This document shows, one piece after another, positions 27,614-37,624 of a DNA stretch of 64,000 nt (within the stretch, counting starts at the first letter, position 1; every line of letters begins with the position of its first letter). The DNA comes from Larkinella punicea (GTDB taxonomy: Bacteria > Bacteroidota > Bacteroidia > Cytophagales > Spirosomataceae). The notes beneath the pieces were generated by a model. That model ran no database searches. It was given only the letters and a program-made list of their open reading frames with translations, and was not told where the DNA came from. Position numbers and translations under genes: made by a program. The DNA lies in contig NZ_QOWE01000025.1 of NCBI RefSeq assembly GCF_003334855.1, forward strand, positions 78,461 through 142,460, read 5' to 3'.

Positions 27614-30600
27614 TCAATGCAGTAAACTCAGCAAATCCGTTCGATTCAGTGATTTTAGAATGGATGAGTCGGTTTTGATGAGGTGATCGGCCAGGTCTTT
27701 TTTGGATGCCTGAAGCTGAAGGATTTTGTCTTCAATAGTATCTGGGCAGATCAGACGAACGGCCACCACGTTTTTCTTCTGACCCATGCGGTAACTCCGG
27801 TCGATGGCCTGGTTTTCCACCGCCGGGTTCCACCACGGATCGACCAGATAAACGTAGTCGGCCTGGGTTAAATTGAGGCCCGTTCCGCCCGCTTTCAGGC
27901 TAATCAGAAACACCCGGACGGTTTCGTCGGTTTGAAACCGGTTGACGCAGGCTTCCCGGTTGGTGGTTTGGCCGGTGAGGTATTCGAAGCCGATCTGTCT
28001 GGTTTCCAATTCATTCCGGATCAGGTCGAGCATGGTGACGAACTGCGAGAAAACCAGAATTTTGTGCTGCGGTGACTTGTTTTCAATCTGCTCAATCAGC
28101 ATGTCAATCTTGGCCGACGCGTCGCCATAAAATTCATCGTCGTTGAGCAAAACCGGCGAGTTGCAAATCTGCCGCAGTTTGGTGAGTCCCTGCAACACGT
28201 GCAGGCGCTCCCGGGGTAGGTCGCCGTCCTGCGTCGTCAGCAGAAAACTGCGGAACTCACGTTCGTAAGCGTCATAAACTTTCCGTTGTTCCGGCCCCAT
28301 TTCGCAGTGCAGAATCATCTCGGTCTTGTCGGGTAATTCGGTGGCCACCTGCGCTTTGGTTCGGCGCAGAATGAACGGACTGATTTTCTGCTGAAGTTCG
28401 CGGGCGCGTTTCCGGTCATCGAATTTGTCGATGGGCGTGGAATAATGCGCCCGAAAATAGTGGTAATTGCCCAACAAACCCGGACAGGCAAACGAAAGTT
28501 GCCCAAACAGATCGAAGGTATGGTTTTCAATGGGCGTTCCGGTCAGGACAAAACGGGTGCGCGATTGCAACCGCATAACCGCCTGATACCGTTGTGATTC
28601 CGGGTTTTTGATGGCCTGAGACTCGTCCAGTACGATGCAATTGAACGCATGGTCTTTTAGAAACCGGATGTCTGACAACAGCGTGCCGTAGGAGGTCAGG
28701 ATGATGTCGTACTGGTCGATGTCTTTCTTCTTCAGGTTGCGGTTGTTTCCGTAGAGCGTGTACAGCCGCAGCGAAGGCGCAAACTTCGCTGCCTCAGCCT
28801 GCCAGTTGAACAGGAGGGAAGTCGGCACCACGATCAGGTTGGCCCGGGTGCGGTTTTTGGCTTTCTGCACCAGTAAAAAAGCAAGAATCTGGAGCGTTTT
28901 TCCGAGGCCCATATCGTCGGCCAGGCAGCCGCCAAAACCCAGTTCATCCAGAAAATTGAGCCAGAACACGCCTTCTTTCTGGTAATCCCGGAGCGTAGCC
29001 TGTAGCTCGGCGGGGATGGCAACGGGCGGAATGGACTGGGAGTCGGCGAATTGGGTGGCCAGCTTCTTGATTTCGTCCGAAACCCCGCTGCTGAGTTGCC
29101 CGTCGTCGTACACCTTGCGCAAGTCCGAAAAACGAATCCGGGGCGTCCGAATATGATCATCCACTACCTCACCCGCCTGAAAATAGGCCGAAAACCGCTC
29201 GAGCCATTCGGTAGGCAACAGCCCCTGCGTTCCGTCGTCGAGCGGCACAAACCGGCTCTTGTTTTTGATCGCTTTGTGAAGGTGTTTCAGAGAAACCTGC
29301 TGCTTGCCATACGACAGCCCCAGTTGTGTTTCGAACCAGTTCAGGCCGCTGTTGACCACCACCGATACCTTGGCCTTGTGGGGATTCAGGCGGTTGTTTT
29401 TCAGGGAATTGAAACCGAGAACCCGGATTTTCTGGCTGTTCCAGGCGTCGAAAGCATCCAGAAACCAGTTTTCATCCAGCACCTGGGTTTTGTGTAAATA
29501 AAATTCATGTCGGTCGAGCTGGTTCTGAAAATCAGGGTGTTGGCTGGCAATCGCCATCGTGAACTGAATTTCCGCTTCGTCGTCGCGCTCCACCGTGAAC
29601 GGTTTTCCCTGGCTGTCGACTGAATAAATCTGTTTTTTGGACAATACCGGCACCTCAACGGTTCCGTATTTCATCACCGGCGTCAGAATGACGTAATCTT
29701 CGGAGTCGGCCAGATACAGGAGGTGTTCGCGTTCCAGATTAAAGCCGTTTTCTTCGAGCTGCGCGGGCGTCGCCGGTTGCAGATACGAATAGGTAATCCG
29801 AATCTGATTTTCCAGTTTAGCCAAAACCGCTTCCTGAAACTCGCTGTACTTCGACTGGTGCAGAACGATTCGGGTGCTTTTCTTGCTAAAAAACTCAATA
29901 ACCCGCAGATAATCAGGATTATCGATGAGGTGTAGCGTGTTGTGCAGCAGAATGAAGTAGTCGTATTTAAGAACGAGTTTATGGAGTTCCTGCGTGGTGC
30001 CCTCCATCACGAGCGAACCCCGGAGTTCGTAAAACTGGTCGACCTGACGAACCCACAACCGCAGGTCGCCCATCAGAATTTTGAGCTTTACCGGGATGAG
30101 CGACTGGGAAGAAATGTTTTCAGAAACGCTGATCGCATGGTAATAAAAAGCCAGTTTTCCGGGGTTTTCGGCCACAAACCGCAATGCTTCCAGGTCGGAT
30201 TCGGTCTTTTTGCTGCGGTGGGTATGCTGAAATCGGGCGAGCGCCGAATAGAATTTTAATTCATTCAGTTGCTCCATCCGGTTGATCGCTTCCAGCGGCT
30301 GTACCGGGGTGAGCGGATTTTTTACGTTCCCTTCCCGCGTCGTTGGCGCGTCGAACAGTTCCAGCCCGAAATGATCGGAATACCGGTGTTTCGTAAAGAC
30401 GATAATTCGCTGCAACTTCGACGCCGTTTCCTCCAAAACCGGTTCCGGCCGACCCGGTTTTGGTACCAGGGTCGACACCAGCAACGCTTTGTCGGCCTGA
30501 TTGAATCGCAGCAATTCCGGTCGTTTGGGTTTGACCGTCAAGGCTTTATTCTCGAAGTCTACCTGGAAAAACGCATCCAGTTGGCTCTCATTCTCCAGAC

Positions 30601-30976
30601 CGTAGTCTCTGGCGACCGGTTTGATGGCTTCATACCGCAGGACCTGATCAAAAAAGACGCGGAATTCCTTTCGTCTGACAATCGCCGATAAAACCTGAAC
30701 CTGATGTTCACACAATCGGTCTTTCGGAGCCGGACACGAACAGGCAATCCGGAGCGCTTTTTCCGACTGACTGACGACTACTTCCGTACGCTGAATGTCC
30801 CGGGACGGAATGACAAAGGTGCCCTGATCGACGGCTAGTTCGATTGCCATAACGTCGGTGTAACTCCCCGTGGAAAAGGCGACTGCGGAACTGTGTTTGA
30901 AGAGGATTCCGTCGGTTAACGTCGGGATCGTCACCGTTTCCAGACAATACGCAGAGGGAGCCGAAAGGTTGAGCAT
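27614..30976 (-). CDS. SNF2-family DEAD/DEAH helicase with SWIM zinc finger
   Basis: 1120 aa from MLNLSAPS at 30976; a 13-residue extension is possible. A SWIM-type zinc motif lies near the N-terminus (C79, C81, C89, H91 in IACSCPAPKDRLCEHQ). The SNF2 ATPase occupies about 650-1100: DDMGLGKTLQ (Walker A), IVLDESQAIKN (motif II), FVLTGTPIENH (motif III), then helicase C with ILVFSQFVTMLD, LKAGGTGLNLTQADYVY and WWNPAVENQAIDRSYRMGQ. A DNA translocase likely remodelling protein-DNA complexes; exact substrate unknown. It is divergent from GH127. Confidence 0.93.
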   Translation of the reverse strand: MLNLSAPSAYCLETVTIPTLTDGILFKHSSAVAFSTGSYTDVMAIELAVDQGTFVIPSRDIQRTEVVVSQSEKALRIACSCPAPKDRLCEHQVQVLSAIVRRKEFRVFFDQVLRYEAIKPVARDYGLENESQLDAFFQVDFENKALTVKPKRPELLRFNQADKALLVSTLVPKPGRPEPVLEETASKLQRIIVFTKHRYSDHFGLELFDAPTTREGNVKNPLTPVQPLEAINRMEQLNELKFYSALARFQHTHRSKKTESDLEALRFVAENPGKLAFYYHAISVSENISSQSLIPVKLKILMGDLRLWVRQVDQFYELRGSLVMEGTTQELHKLVLKYDYFILLHNTLHLIDNPDYLRVIEFFSKKSTRIVLHQSKYSEFQEAVLAKLENQIRITYSYLQPATPAQLEENGFNLEREHLLYLADSEDYVILTPVMKYGTVEVPVLSKKQIYSVDSQGKPFTVERDDEAEIQFTMAIASQHPDFQNQLDRHEFYLHKTQVLDENWFLDAFDAWNSQKIRVLGFNSLKNNRLNPHKAKVSVVVNSGLNWFETQLGLSYGKQQVSLKHLHKAIKNKSRFVPLDDGTQGLLPTEWLERFSAYFQAGEVVDDHIRTPRIRFSDLRKVYDDGQLSSGVSDEIKKLATQFADSQSIPPVAIPAELQATLRDYQKEGVFWLNFLDELGFGGCLADDMGLGKTLQILAFLLVQKAKNRTRANLIVVPTSLLFNWQAEAAKFAPSLRLYTLYGNNRNLKKKDIDQYDIILTSYGTLLSDIRFLKDHAFNCIVLDESQAIKNPESQRYQAVMRLQSRTRFVLTGTPIENHTFDLFGQLSFACPGLLGNYHYFRAHYSTPIDKFDDRKRARELQQKISPFILRRTKAQVATELPDKTEMILHCEMGPEQRKVYDAYEREFRSFLLTTQDGDLPRERLHVLQGLTKLRQICNSPVLLNDDEFYGDASAKIDMLIEQIENKSPQHKILVFSQFVTMLDLIRNELETRQIGFEYLTGQTTNREACVNRFQTDETVRVFLISLKAGGTGLNLTQADYVYLVDPWWNPAVENQAIDRSYRMGQKKNVVAVRLICPDTIEDKILQLQASKKDLADHLIKTDSSILKSLNRTDLLSLLH

Positions 30977-31063
30977 GGGTGACCGACGAAGGTTGTTGGG
31001 TAGACTGTTCCGCAATTTACGCCATTAGCCGCGCTTGCCATAGAAATAATCCGTTTCAAGTTC

Positions 31064-31071
31064 TATTTTTG
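31064..31071 (+). promoter_or_regulatory. -7 promoter element of the GH127 gene
   Basis: TATTTTTG matches TAnnTTTG, 40 bp before the ATG. No clear -33 element was identified. Confidence 0.4.
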
Positions 31072-31110
31072 AGCATCCCTTCACGGTATTCCTAAGCCTT
31101 TCTGAACCCC

Positions 31111-33081
31111 ATGATCACCCGATTTCGATTTCTTGCTACGGTTTTGACCATGATGACAAGTCTGATCGCCGATGCGCAAATACCGGTCAAACGCTTCGAA
31201 CCCGTCAGTTTTTCGCAGGTCAACATCACCGACCGGTTCTGGCGTCCGAAGCTCGATAAAGTCGCTACGGCCACCTTGCAGGCCTGTATTTTTCAGACCG
31301 AAGAAAAGACGGGCCGCATCCGGAATTTTGAGAAAGTGCAGCGTGGAAAGCACGAAAAACACGAAGGCGTGTACTACGATGACAGCGATGTCTACAAAGC
31401 CCTGGAAGCCATTGCCTATTCGCTGAAAAACCGCCCCGACGCCGAACTCGAAAAGAAAGCCGATGAGTGGATCGACAAGATTGCAGCCGCCCAACAGCCT
31501 GACGGATATCTCAATACGTACTATTCTCTGGTCGGTTTAGACCAGCGCTGGACCGATATGGAAAAGCACGAAGACTACTGCGCGGGCCACCTCATCGAAG
31601 CCGCCGTGGCCTATTACAACACCACCGGAAAACGGAAATTGCTGGACGTCGCCATTCGTTTTGCCGACCACCTCGACGTGACCTTCCGGCAACCCAACCG
31701 CCACTGGGTGAGCGGACATCAGGAAATCGAACTGGCGTTGATGAAGTTGTATCACCTGACGAAAAATGACCGGTATCTGAAACTGGCCGACTGGTTTCTG
31801 GATCAGCGCGGGCGGGGCTTCGGCGTCGGCAAGATCTGGGATCAGTGGAAGACGCCGGAGTACTGCCAGGATGCCATACCCGTAAAGAATCAGAAGGAGA
31901 TTACCGGACACGCGGTTCGCGCGATGTACCTTTACACGGGAGCCGCCGATGTAGCAGCCACCACCGGTGACGCGGGCTACATGAACGCCATGAAAACCGT
32001 CTGGGAAGATGTTGTGTACCGCAATATGTACATCACGGGCGGCATTGGCTCGTCGGGTCAAAATGAAGGCTTTTCGCTGGATTATGACTTGCCCAACGAA
32101 ACGGCGTATTGCGAAACCTGCGCGTCGGTCGGGATGGTTTTCTGGAACCAGCGGATGAACCTGCTCACCGGCGAAGCCAAATACATCGACGTGCTGGAAC
32201 GGAGTCTGTACAACGGCGCGCTTGATGGCCTGAGCCTGAGTGGTGACCGGTTTTTCTACGGTAATCCGCTGGCTTCTAACGGCAATACGGCCCGGAGTGC
32301 CTGGTTTGGAACGGCCTGCTGTCCGTCGAACATTGCCCGGCTGGTGGCGTCGCTCGGCGACTATATTTATGGCAAAAACGATTCTGGGCTTTGGGTCAAT
32401 CTGTACATTGGTAGCAACACGACGGTGAAAATCGGCAAAACCGACGTTCCGGTTCAAATGGAGACGAATTATCCGTGGGACGGTAGTGTGAAACTAACCG
32501 TGACGCCGGCCAAAAAGACGCCTTACGCCCTGCATCTGCGGATTCCGGGCTGGGTTAGCAACGTGCCGGTGCCGGGTGATCTCTACCGGTTTCAGGAGGA
32601 GAGCCAGGCTAAAATATCGGTGAATCTGAATGGAAAACCGGTCGATTACCGGGAAGAAAACGGCTACGTGGTGGTGAACCGGACGTGGCAGAAAGGCGAT
32701 GTGATCGAGTTAATCCTGCCGATGGACGTGAAACGGGTGTTCGCTAAAAAAGAACTGGTGGCCGCCAATGACCGGGTGGCCATACAGCGCGGGCCGTTGG
32801 TCTATTGCGTGGAAGGGGCCGATAACAACGGCCAGGCCTGGAACCTGTTGGTGCCTGATCAAACGACGTTTACGACCCAGGCTTATCAGGTGAGCACGGA
32901 GCCGGTGGTGGCGATTCAGGCCGAGGTGCCGGTGGTGGGGCCGTCGGCGGATGGTGCGAGTGTGGTGACGGAGAAGAAGAAAATTACGGCCATTCCGTAT
33001 TACGTCTGGGCCAATCGCGGCAAAAGCCCGATGCAGGTCTGGCTGCCGACCAAAGCCAAACGGGTGAAGATCACCGACTAA
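31111..33081 (+). CDS. Glycoside hydrolase family 127 (beta-L-arabinofuranosidase-like)
   Basis: 656 aa with a signal peptide (about 1-22). The alpha/alpha barrel contains YYDDSDVYKALEAIAY, HEDYCAGHLIEAAVAY and NETAYCETCASVGMVFWNQRM. The paired cysteines C403 and C404 (GTACCPSNIARL) supply the thiol nucleophile and zinc ligation known for this family. A C-terminal beta domain follows. It removes terminal beta-L-arabinofuranose from plant glycans or glycoproteins; the exact linkage here is inference. Its 3' end overlaps the convergent kinase gene by 11 bp. Confidence 0.93.
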   Translation: MITRFRFLATVLTMMTSLIADAQIPVKRFEPVSFSQVNITDRFWRPKLDKVATATLQACIFQTEEKTGRIRNFEKVQRGKHEKHEGVYYDDSDVYKALEAIAYSLKNRPDAELEKKADEWIDKIAAAQQPDGYLNTYYSLVGLDQRWTDMEKHEDYCAGHLIEAAVAYYNTTGKRKLLDVAIRFADHLDVTFRQPNRHWVSGHQEIELALMKLYHLTKNDRYLKLADWFLDQRGRGFGVGKIWDQWKTPEYCQDAIPVKNQKEITGHAVRAMYLYTGAADVAATTGDAGYMNAMKTVWEDVVYRNMYITGGIGSSGQNEGFSLDYDLPNETAYCETCASVGMVFWNQRMNLLTGEAKYIDVLERSLYNGALDGLSLSGDRFFYGNPLASNGNTARSAWFGTACCPSNIARLVASLGDYIYGKNDSGLWVNLYIGSNTTVKIGKTDVPVQMETNYPWDGSVKLTVTPAKKTPYALHLRIPGWVSNVPVPGDLYRFQEESQAKISVNLNGKPVDYREENGYVVVNRTWQKGDVIELILPMDVKRVFAKKELVAANDRVAIQRGPLVYCVEGADNNGQAWNLLVPDQTTFTTQAYQVSTEPVVAIQAEVPVVGPSADGASVVTEKKKITAIPYYVWANRGKSPMQVWLPTKAKRVKITD

Positions 33082-34393
33082 AGGTTGATGAATCCGGGTT
33101 CGAAACCGGCAAACTCAACTCGCTGGTAAAGGTGTGGGATTTCCAGTCCAGATGCAGGGTTCCGCCCAGGAGCGTAGTTAGCCGGTGCGTAATCCAAAGT
33201 CCCAGACCGTGGCCTTCTTTGAACGGATCGGCCCGGTAGTAGGCTTGTCGCAAATCGAGCGTCGGGCCACTCTCGCGAATTGTCTGGTTTTCAATCCGAA
33301 CCCGCCACTGCCCGGATTTTTGGAGCCGGATGGTGACCACGCTATCCGACACTGCGTATTTGACGGCATTTTCGATCAGATTCAACAGGATGTGTTCCAG
33401 TTTGAGGGCATCCGTTTGCAGAATGACGTCGGAGAAGCCGGAGCGGTCGAAAACCGCCGTGACGCCATACTCGGCCGTCAGCGAGGCCAGTTGCCGCAGG
33501 CAGTTGTCCAGTAATTCCGGAAGATCGATGGCGGAAAGCTTGAGAACCGGCGCGATGGTGTCGGGCTGGCTCAGCGTCAGAAACTCGTTGATCAGGCGCG
33601 TCAGTCGGCTCACTTCTTCCAGTTGACCGCTCAAAAAAGTCGCGGTTCCGGCGTCGAGCTGACCCTGTTTCAGGGTGACCTGCAAACCGGTTTTCATCAC
33701 CGTCAGGGGCGTGCGGAGTTCGTGCGCGGCTGCCCCGAAAAAATGCCGCTGTCCCTCGACGCTTTCCCGGATTCGGGCCAGCATCCGGTTTAAGGTCGAC
33801 GTGAGATGATAGAGTTCATCGCGGGTTTTGGGTAATTCGATCGGGTCAATGGCGCTCGTGTTATTGATCGCATCGACTTGGTTTACAATGCGTTGAATGG
33901 GCCGCAGGAGCCAGCCCGCTACGCCATACCCCGCTCCGAACGCCAGGATCAGACTGAGCATCCAGCTTAGTCCGAACACCCACCGAAGACGTCCGATGTC
34001 CTGCCGCAAGTTTTCGTCCGGCACCGCCAGCGTCAGTTGAAGCTGCCCGTCGGGCGTTTGAACGGGTGTGCCCTCGACAGTGATGGATCGGTGGGAGGTC
34101 CGGTTTGAAAGGCGGCTGGTTTCGCCCGGAAAACCGGGGCTGCGGAACAACTCGCGACGCTGGCCGTAGCTACGGTAAACCACCCGCATTCGCTCCGTTT
34201 CGGTGGGCAACGGAATCACGACGGGGTCGACACTGACGAGGGCCAGGAGCCAGGCCGCCCGGGTTTGGGTGGCGCGATCGAAAGCCCGTTGCAAACCGGC
34301 TTCGGCGCGGGTGAGCATGAGGTATCCCGCGGCTCCACTGATGAGGGCAAAAACCGCCAGCACGGCCAGCACGATCCGGCTGCGCAAGCTCAT
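33071..34393 (-). CDS. Sensor histidine kinase with HAMP domain
   Basis: 440 aa. Two membrane helices (about 7-28 and 140-162) bracket a periplasmic sensor of about 110 residues; a HAMP segment follows (163-215). HisKA has H224 in FGAAAHELRTPLTVM. The ATPase domain shows HILLNLIENAVKYA and GHGLGLWITHRL. It overlaps its response regulator by 4 bp, as expected for a cognate pair. The signal is unknown; the adjacent secreted DUF5666-like protein may belong to its regulon. Confidence 0.95.
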   Translation of the reverse strand: MSLRSRIVLAVLAVFALISGAAGYLMLTRAEAGLQRAFDRATQTRAAWLLALVSVDPVVIPLPTETERMRVVYRSYGQRRELFRSPGFPGETSRLSNRTSHRSITVEGTPVQTPDGQLQLTLAVPDENLRQDIGRLRWVFGLSWMLSLILAFGAGYGVAGWLLRPIQRIVNQVDAINNTSAIDPIELPKTRDELYHLTSTLNRMLARIRESVEGQRHFFGAAAHELRTPLTVMKTGLQVTLKQGQLDAGTATFLSGQLEEVSRLTRLINEFLTLSQPDTIAPVLKLSAIDLPELLDNCLRQLASLTAEYGVTAVFDRSGFSDVILQTDALKLEHILLNLIENAVKYAVSDSVVTIRLQKSGQWRVRIENQTIRESGPTLDLRQAYYRADPFKEGHGLGLWITHRLTTLLGGTLHLDWKSHTFTSELSLPVSNPDSSTFSR

Positions 34394-35061
34394 GGCGTTT
34401 TGAGTCGATAGCCCCGGCCCACCTGCGTTTCGATCAGCCCCGCTATCCCGCTCGCGTCCAGCTTTTTCCGCAGTTGGTAAATGTGTACTTCAATCACGTT
34501 GCTGCCCATATCGTAGTCGGCCGACCAAACTTTTTCGGCGATTTCGTTTTTGGTAATCAGTTGCCCGGCCCGGCGCAGCAGCAGTTCCAGCAGGGCGAAT
34601 TCGCGGTTGGTCAGGTTCAGGCTGCTTCCGTCTTTGATAACTTCGTGCGAAATAAGCCGCATTTCCAGATCAGCCACCCGCAACACCACATTGTCGCTGG
34701 TGGTCGTCCGGCGTTGCAGAATGCGGATTCGGGCCAGCAACTCGTCAAAATCGAACGGTTTGCGGAGGTAATCCACCGCGCCCAGGTCCAGGCCTTGCAC
34801 CACCGTAGCCGGATCACTCAGGGCCGACAGGATCATCACCGGCACGGTTAACCCAAAAGCCCGGAGGTTTTTCAGGACCTCAAAACCGGTTTGACCCGGC
34901 AACATCAGATCGAGCAGCACCAGGTCGTACAGACCACCGGCCAACTGGTCGAGTCCTTCGGAACCGGAGTGCGTGAGGTCGGCGACGTGGCCGTTCTGTT
35001 CCAGGCCCTGTTTGATAAACCGGCCCAGTTTGCGCTCGTCTTCGATAACCAGAATTTTCAT
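34390..35061 (-). CDS. OmpR/PhoB-type response regulator
   Basis: 223 aa from MKILVIEDERKLG at 35061; a 46-residue extension in the same frame lacks the family start. Phosphoacceptor D51 lies in LVLLDLMLPGQTG. The winged-helix DNA-binding domain (about 125-222) contains LTNREFALLELLLRRAGQLI and NVIEVHIYQLRKKLD. It is translationally coupled to the HAMP kinase (ATGA overlap). Confidence 0.95.
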   Translation of the reverse strand: MKILVIEDERKLGRFIKQGLEQNGHVADLTHSGSEGLDQLAGGLYDLVLLDLMLPGQTGFEVLKNLRAFGLTVPVMILSALSDPATVVQGLDLGAVDYLRKPFDFDELLARIRILQRRTTTSDNVVLRVADLEMRLISHEVIKDGSSLNLTNREFALLELLLRRAGQLITKNEIAEKVWSADYDMGSNVIEVHIYQLRKKLDASGIAGLIETQVGRGYRLKTP

Positions 35062-35124
35062 GAAAACGCAGAAATGCAGAGGAAGTTGGTAGCGGCTAAA
35101 AGTAGGAGAGATTCGAACCAAAAC

Positions 35125-35162
35125 AAAACCGCCCCGGCCTTTCCTTAAGCCGGAGCGGTTTT
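35125..35162 (-). terminator. Terminator after the DUF5666-like gene
   Basis: AAAACCGCCCCGGC (35125-35138) pairs with GCCGGAGCGGTTTT (35149-35162), one mismatch in 14. On the minus strand it ends in TTTTGTTTT. It separates the secreted-protein gene from the response-regulator gene. Confidence 0.75.
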
Positions 35163-35173
35163 GAAAACGGGCC

Positions 35174-35995
35174 TTACCGAACCAGATACTGCTGGCCATT
35201 GATGGTCAACACCGAAGCGCGGAGAATGGTCGCTTTTTCGAGTTGCACCTGTCCCTCGTGCGGAATTTTGGCAAAACCCTGCACCGTAATCGTGCTGCCT
35301 TTGGTCGCCAGATTCGACAGTTGAGCGACTACGTTCGACGGAATGCGAACAATCGTTTTCGAATCCCCCGGGGTGGATAAAATCAACCCGTTGACGCGTC
35401 CTTCACGGTCGAGCTGGTAATCCGCGATTTTCCCGGTAACGGTACTCATCGTCGGCGGGGCGGGTGGGGTGGGCAATACCGTCGGCGGGGCGTCGGTCAC
35501 TGTCGTCTTCCCCGCCGTCAGGCTCGTCATCCGGAAGTTGACTTCACCCCTGTGGCTGGTTTCAGTAAAACCGGTGACACTGACGTTGCTACCGGCTTTA
35601 ACCGCCTGCTGAACCGACTGGCCGAGGTGCGCCGGAAATTTCACCGTGGTGACAGTTCCGGACGCATTTTTAAGTGTAAAACCGTTTAAAATAAAATCGT
35701 CATTGCCCGTCAACTGGCCGACGGTTCCGGTCACCGTGGTCAGTGCCGTTAGCCCTTCCCGCCGTCCCAGTGGCCCACGGGCTTCCCGACGGTCGGGTCT
35801 GTGGCCGGGGTGCCGACCGGGTCCACCGGGCCTTTCCGGTCGTGGCTGATCGAAGGCGGGTGGCGGCAAACCGGGCGTCAGGGTGGTTACTTCAGGGCCG
35901 TTGGGCTGATCCGGAGCGGTTTGGGCGTACAGATGGGGAGCCAGCAGGCTGCCCGTGAGCAGGAGGCCGGTCAGTAATGTTGCGTTGGTTTTCAT
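35174..35995 (-). CDS. Secreted protein with tandem DUF5666/OB-like domains
   Basis: 273 aa from MKTNATLLTGLLLTGSLLAP at 35995, a signal peptide cut near AQT. A Pro/Arg/Gly-rich segment (about 40-80) is followed by two related beta domains separated by a Pro/Thr linker (TDAPPTVLPTPPAPPTM): VTGTVGQLTGNDDFILNGFTL and VTGKIADYQLDREGRVNGLIL, each later with NVSVTGF or TITVQGF. The pattern is that of DUF5666-like OB-fold domains. The function is unknown; the gene lies beside a two-component system but has its own terminator. Confidence 0.78.
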   Translation of the reverse strand: MKTNATLLTGLLLTGSLLAPHLYAQTAPDQPNGPEVTTLTPGLPPPAFDQPRPERPGGPGRHPGHRPDRREARGPLGRREGLTALTTVTGTVGQLTGNDDFILNGFTLKNASGTVTTVKFPAHLGQSVQQAVKAGSNVSVTGFTETSHRGEVNFRMTSLTAGKTTVTDAPPTVLPTPPAPPTMSTVTGKIADYQLDREGRVNGLILSTPGDSKTIVRIPSNVVAQLSNLATKGSTITVQGFAKIPHEGQVQLEKATILRASVLTINGQQYLVR

Positions 35996-36100
35996 TCGTA
36001 GTTGTTCTTTACTGGTGATTACGGTAGCAAAACTAACGACGCGCTCTAAGGCCAAGCTGAACCTGAAATTAATTTTTCTTCATACCGCAAACGAGCCAAC

Positions 36101-37015
36101 TCAGAATTCTTCCTCCATCAGTTCCCGCGTGATCATCACAGCCGCCCGCTGCCCGTTGGTGGCAGCCACCAGCACCTGCCGCATCATCGTGTGGTTATCG
36201 CCGGCGGCAAACACGCCCATCACGCTGGTCTTGCCAAATTCATCGACTTTGATGAAGCCCATCTCATCCATTTCACAGCCCAATTGCCGCGCCAGATCGT
36301 TCGACTGCTGCATCGCCGGGCGCGCATACAGGGCCTGGAGGGGTTGGGTCGACTGGTCGGCCAGTTCGAGAGCAATCAGATGTCCGTCCTGGTGTTGCAG
36401 AGCCACCAGCGGGGTTTCGACAATCGGAATGGCGTGTTGGTATAGTTTGGCGGTTTGTTCCGGGGTCAGGGTGGATGGGCCGTTGGTGAACAAGGTCAGG
36501 CCGGGATTCCAGTGGTGGATCAATTTCGTCAATCCGAACCCATCATCGCCATTGCCCAGTACCCCGACAACCTGGTCTTTCACCTCGTAGCCGTGGCAAA
36601 ACGGGCAGTGCAAAACCGAAATGCCCCAGCATTCGGCAAACCCGGGCAGGTCAGGCAGGATGTCGGTTAAACCGGTCGCCAGAATAAGCCGTTTGGCCGT
36701 AAATACTTCGCCTTCGTTCGTCCGCACCTGAAACGAAGAATCCAGTGGCTGAGCGGTTGTAACCGTTGTGTCCCGCAGGCTGACGGTCGGGTAGGCAAGG
36801 GCTTGCTGCCGGGCTATTCGCGTCAGTTCGGCAGGGGTTTCGCCGTCGCGGGTCAGGAAACTGTGGGAGTAGGGCGTCTGCCGGTTGGCGGGCTGGCCGC
36901 TATCGAGTACCAGGACTGTCCACAAGGAACGGCCCAAGACGAGGGCCGCGCTTAGTCCGGCGTAACTGCCACCGATGATGATGACGTCGTAGGAGGGAGT
37001 TGATGGTTTGTTCAT
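36101..37015 (-). CDS. FAD-dependent oxidoreductase, thioredoxin-reductase-like
   Basis: 304 aa. FAD-binding IIIGGSYAGLSAALVLGRS near residues 12-30; second nucleotide fold near 145 (VGVLGNGDDGFG). The redox-active pair C137/C140 is CPFC within VLHCPFCHGYE instead of the CATC of classical TrxB, matching the TrxB-like subgroup found without a dedicated thioredoxin. The C-terminal SVMGVFAAGDN motif completes the FAD site. It follows the His-rich lipoprotein by 44 bp and may be co-transcribed with it. Confidence 0.88.
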   Translation of the reverse strand: MNKPSTPSYDVIIIGGSYAGLSAALVLGRSLWTVLVLDSGQPANRQTPYSHSFLTRDGETPAELTRIARQQALAYPTVSLRDTTVTTAQPLDSSFQVRTNEGEVFTAKRLILATGLTDILPDLPGFAECWGISVLHCPFCHGYEVKDQVVGVLGNGDDGFGLTKLIHHWNPGLTLFTNGPSTLTPEQTAKLYQHAIPIVETPLVALQHQDGHLIALELADQSTQPLQALYARPAMQQSNDLARQLGCEMDEMGFIKVDEFGKTSVMGVFAAGDNHTMMRQVLVAATNGQRAAVMITRELMEEEF

Positions 37016-37059
37016 AATGGTTCTTCTGATATAGGACTGCAGAATGGTCTGAACGGTAA

Positions 37060-37521
37060 CTAGCGCAGGATCGACGTAACCTGTGAGAAAGCCGCGTCGG
37101 TTCGTTCCTGAATCTGCCGGATGTTGTCGAGGATGCCCAGTTGTAAATCGCGCATTTTATCGGCGGGCAAATCTTTCAGCGTGGCGTCTGCATGGTGGTG
37201 ATGCTCGTGTTTTCCGTGTTCGTGGTGGTGTTCGTGCGGCATTCCCGGCACTTCAACGAGGTTTTCCTCCCATTGTTCAAACGCCTTCTTCAGACTGTCG
37301 AGCGTCGTTACGGTGGCCAGCGCAACGGGTTCCGTACGGTTTGCCAGCAGGATTTTGAGCGAATCGATTTGTTCTATTTGGGGTTCGATAACAGCCTGAA
37401 TCTGTGTGGCTTCGTTGTGAAATTTGGCGGCTTCCTCAAGCAGAGGATCTTTTTGATCTGAACGGGAACAGGCTCCCAGGCTGAAGGCAAGCGGAACGAT
37501 CAATGAAAGGATGCATTTCAT
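37060..37521 (-). CDS. Histidine-rich lipoprotein, probable zinc binder
   Basis: 153 aa. A lipobox LGAC (Cys18) predicts lipid anchoring. The middle is helical; near residues 95-112 lies a cluster of about ten histidines (HEHHHEHGKHEHHHHAD) able to bind Zn2+ or similar ions. The ends are helical without a known fold. A 17-bp palindrome matching the one upstream of the MerC-like gene lies 46 bp before its start, so it is likely co-regulated. It probably buffers or delivers zinc in the envelope; this is inference from composition and context. Confidence 0.75.
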   Translation of the reverse strand: MKCILSLIVPLAFSLGACSRSDQKDPLLEEAAKFHNEATQIQAVIEPQIEQIDSLKILLANRTEPVALATVTTLDSLKKAFEQWEENLVEVPGMPHEHHHEHGKHEHHHHADATLKDLPADKMRDLQLGILDNIRQIQERTDAAFSQVTSILR

Positions 37522-37566
37522 GGTACGGGTTGTTTCAGAGGAGAAGTGGGCCGAAATCTACATAAA

Positions 37567-37583
37567 TTGCAACAAGGTTGCAA
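37567..37583 (-). promoter_or_regulatory. Putative Zur-type operator before the His-rich lipoprotein gene
   Basis: TTGCAACAAGGTTGCAA, a perfect palindrome of TTGCAAC/GTTGCAA around a 3-nt spacer. It lies between the CobW stop and the lipoprotein start. On the minus strand, TAGATTTC, one mismatch from TAnnTTTG, follows within 10 nt. The core is shared with 39321-39335. Confidence 0.6.
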
Positions 37584-37624
37584 GATTGGGGCTATTTAAA
37601 GCAACAGTTCGACCGTTTCATGCT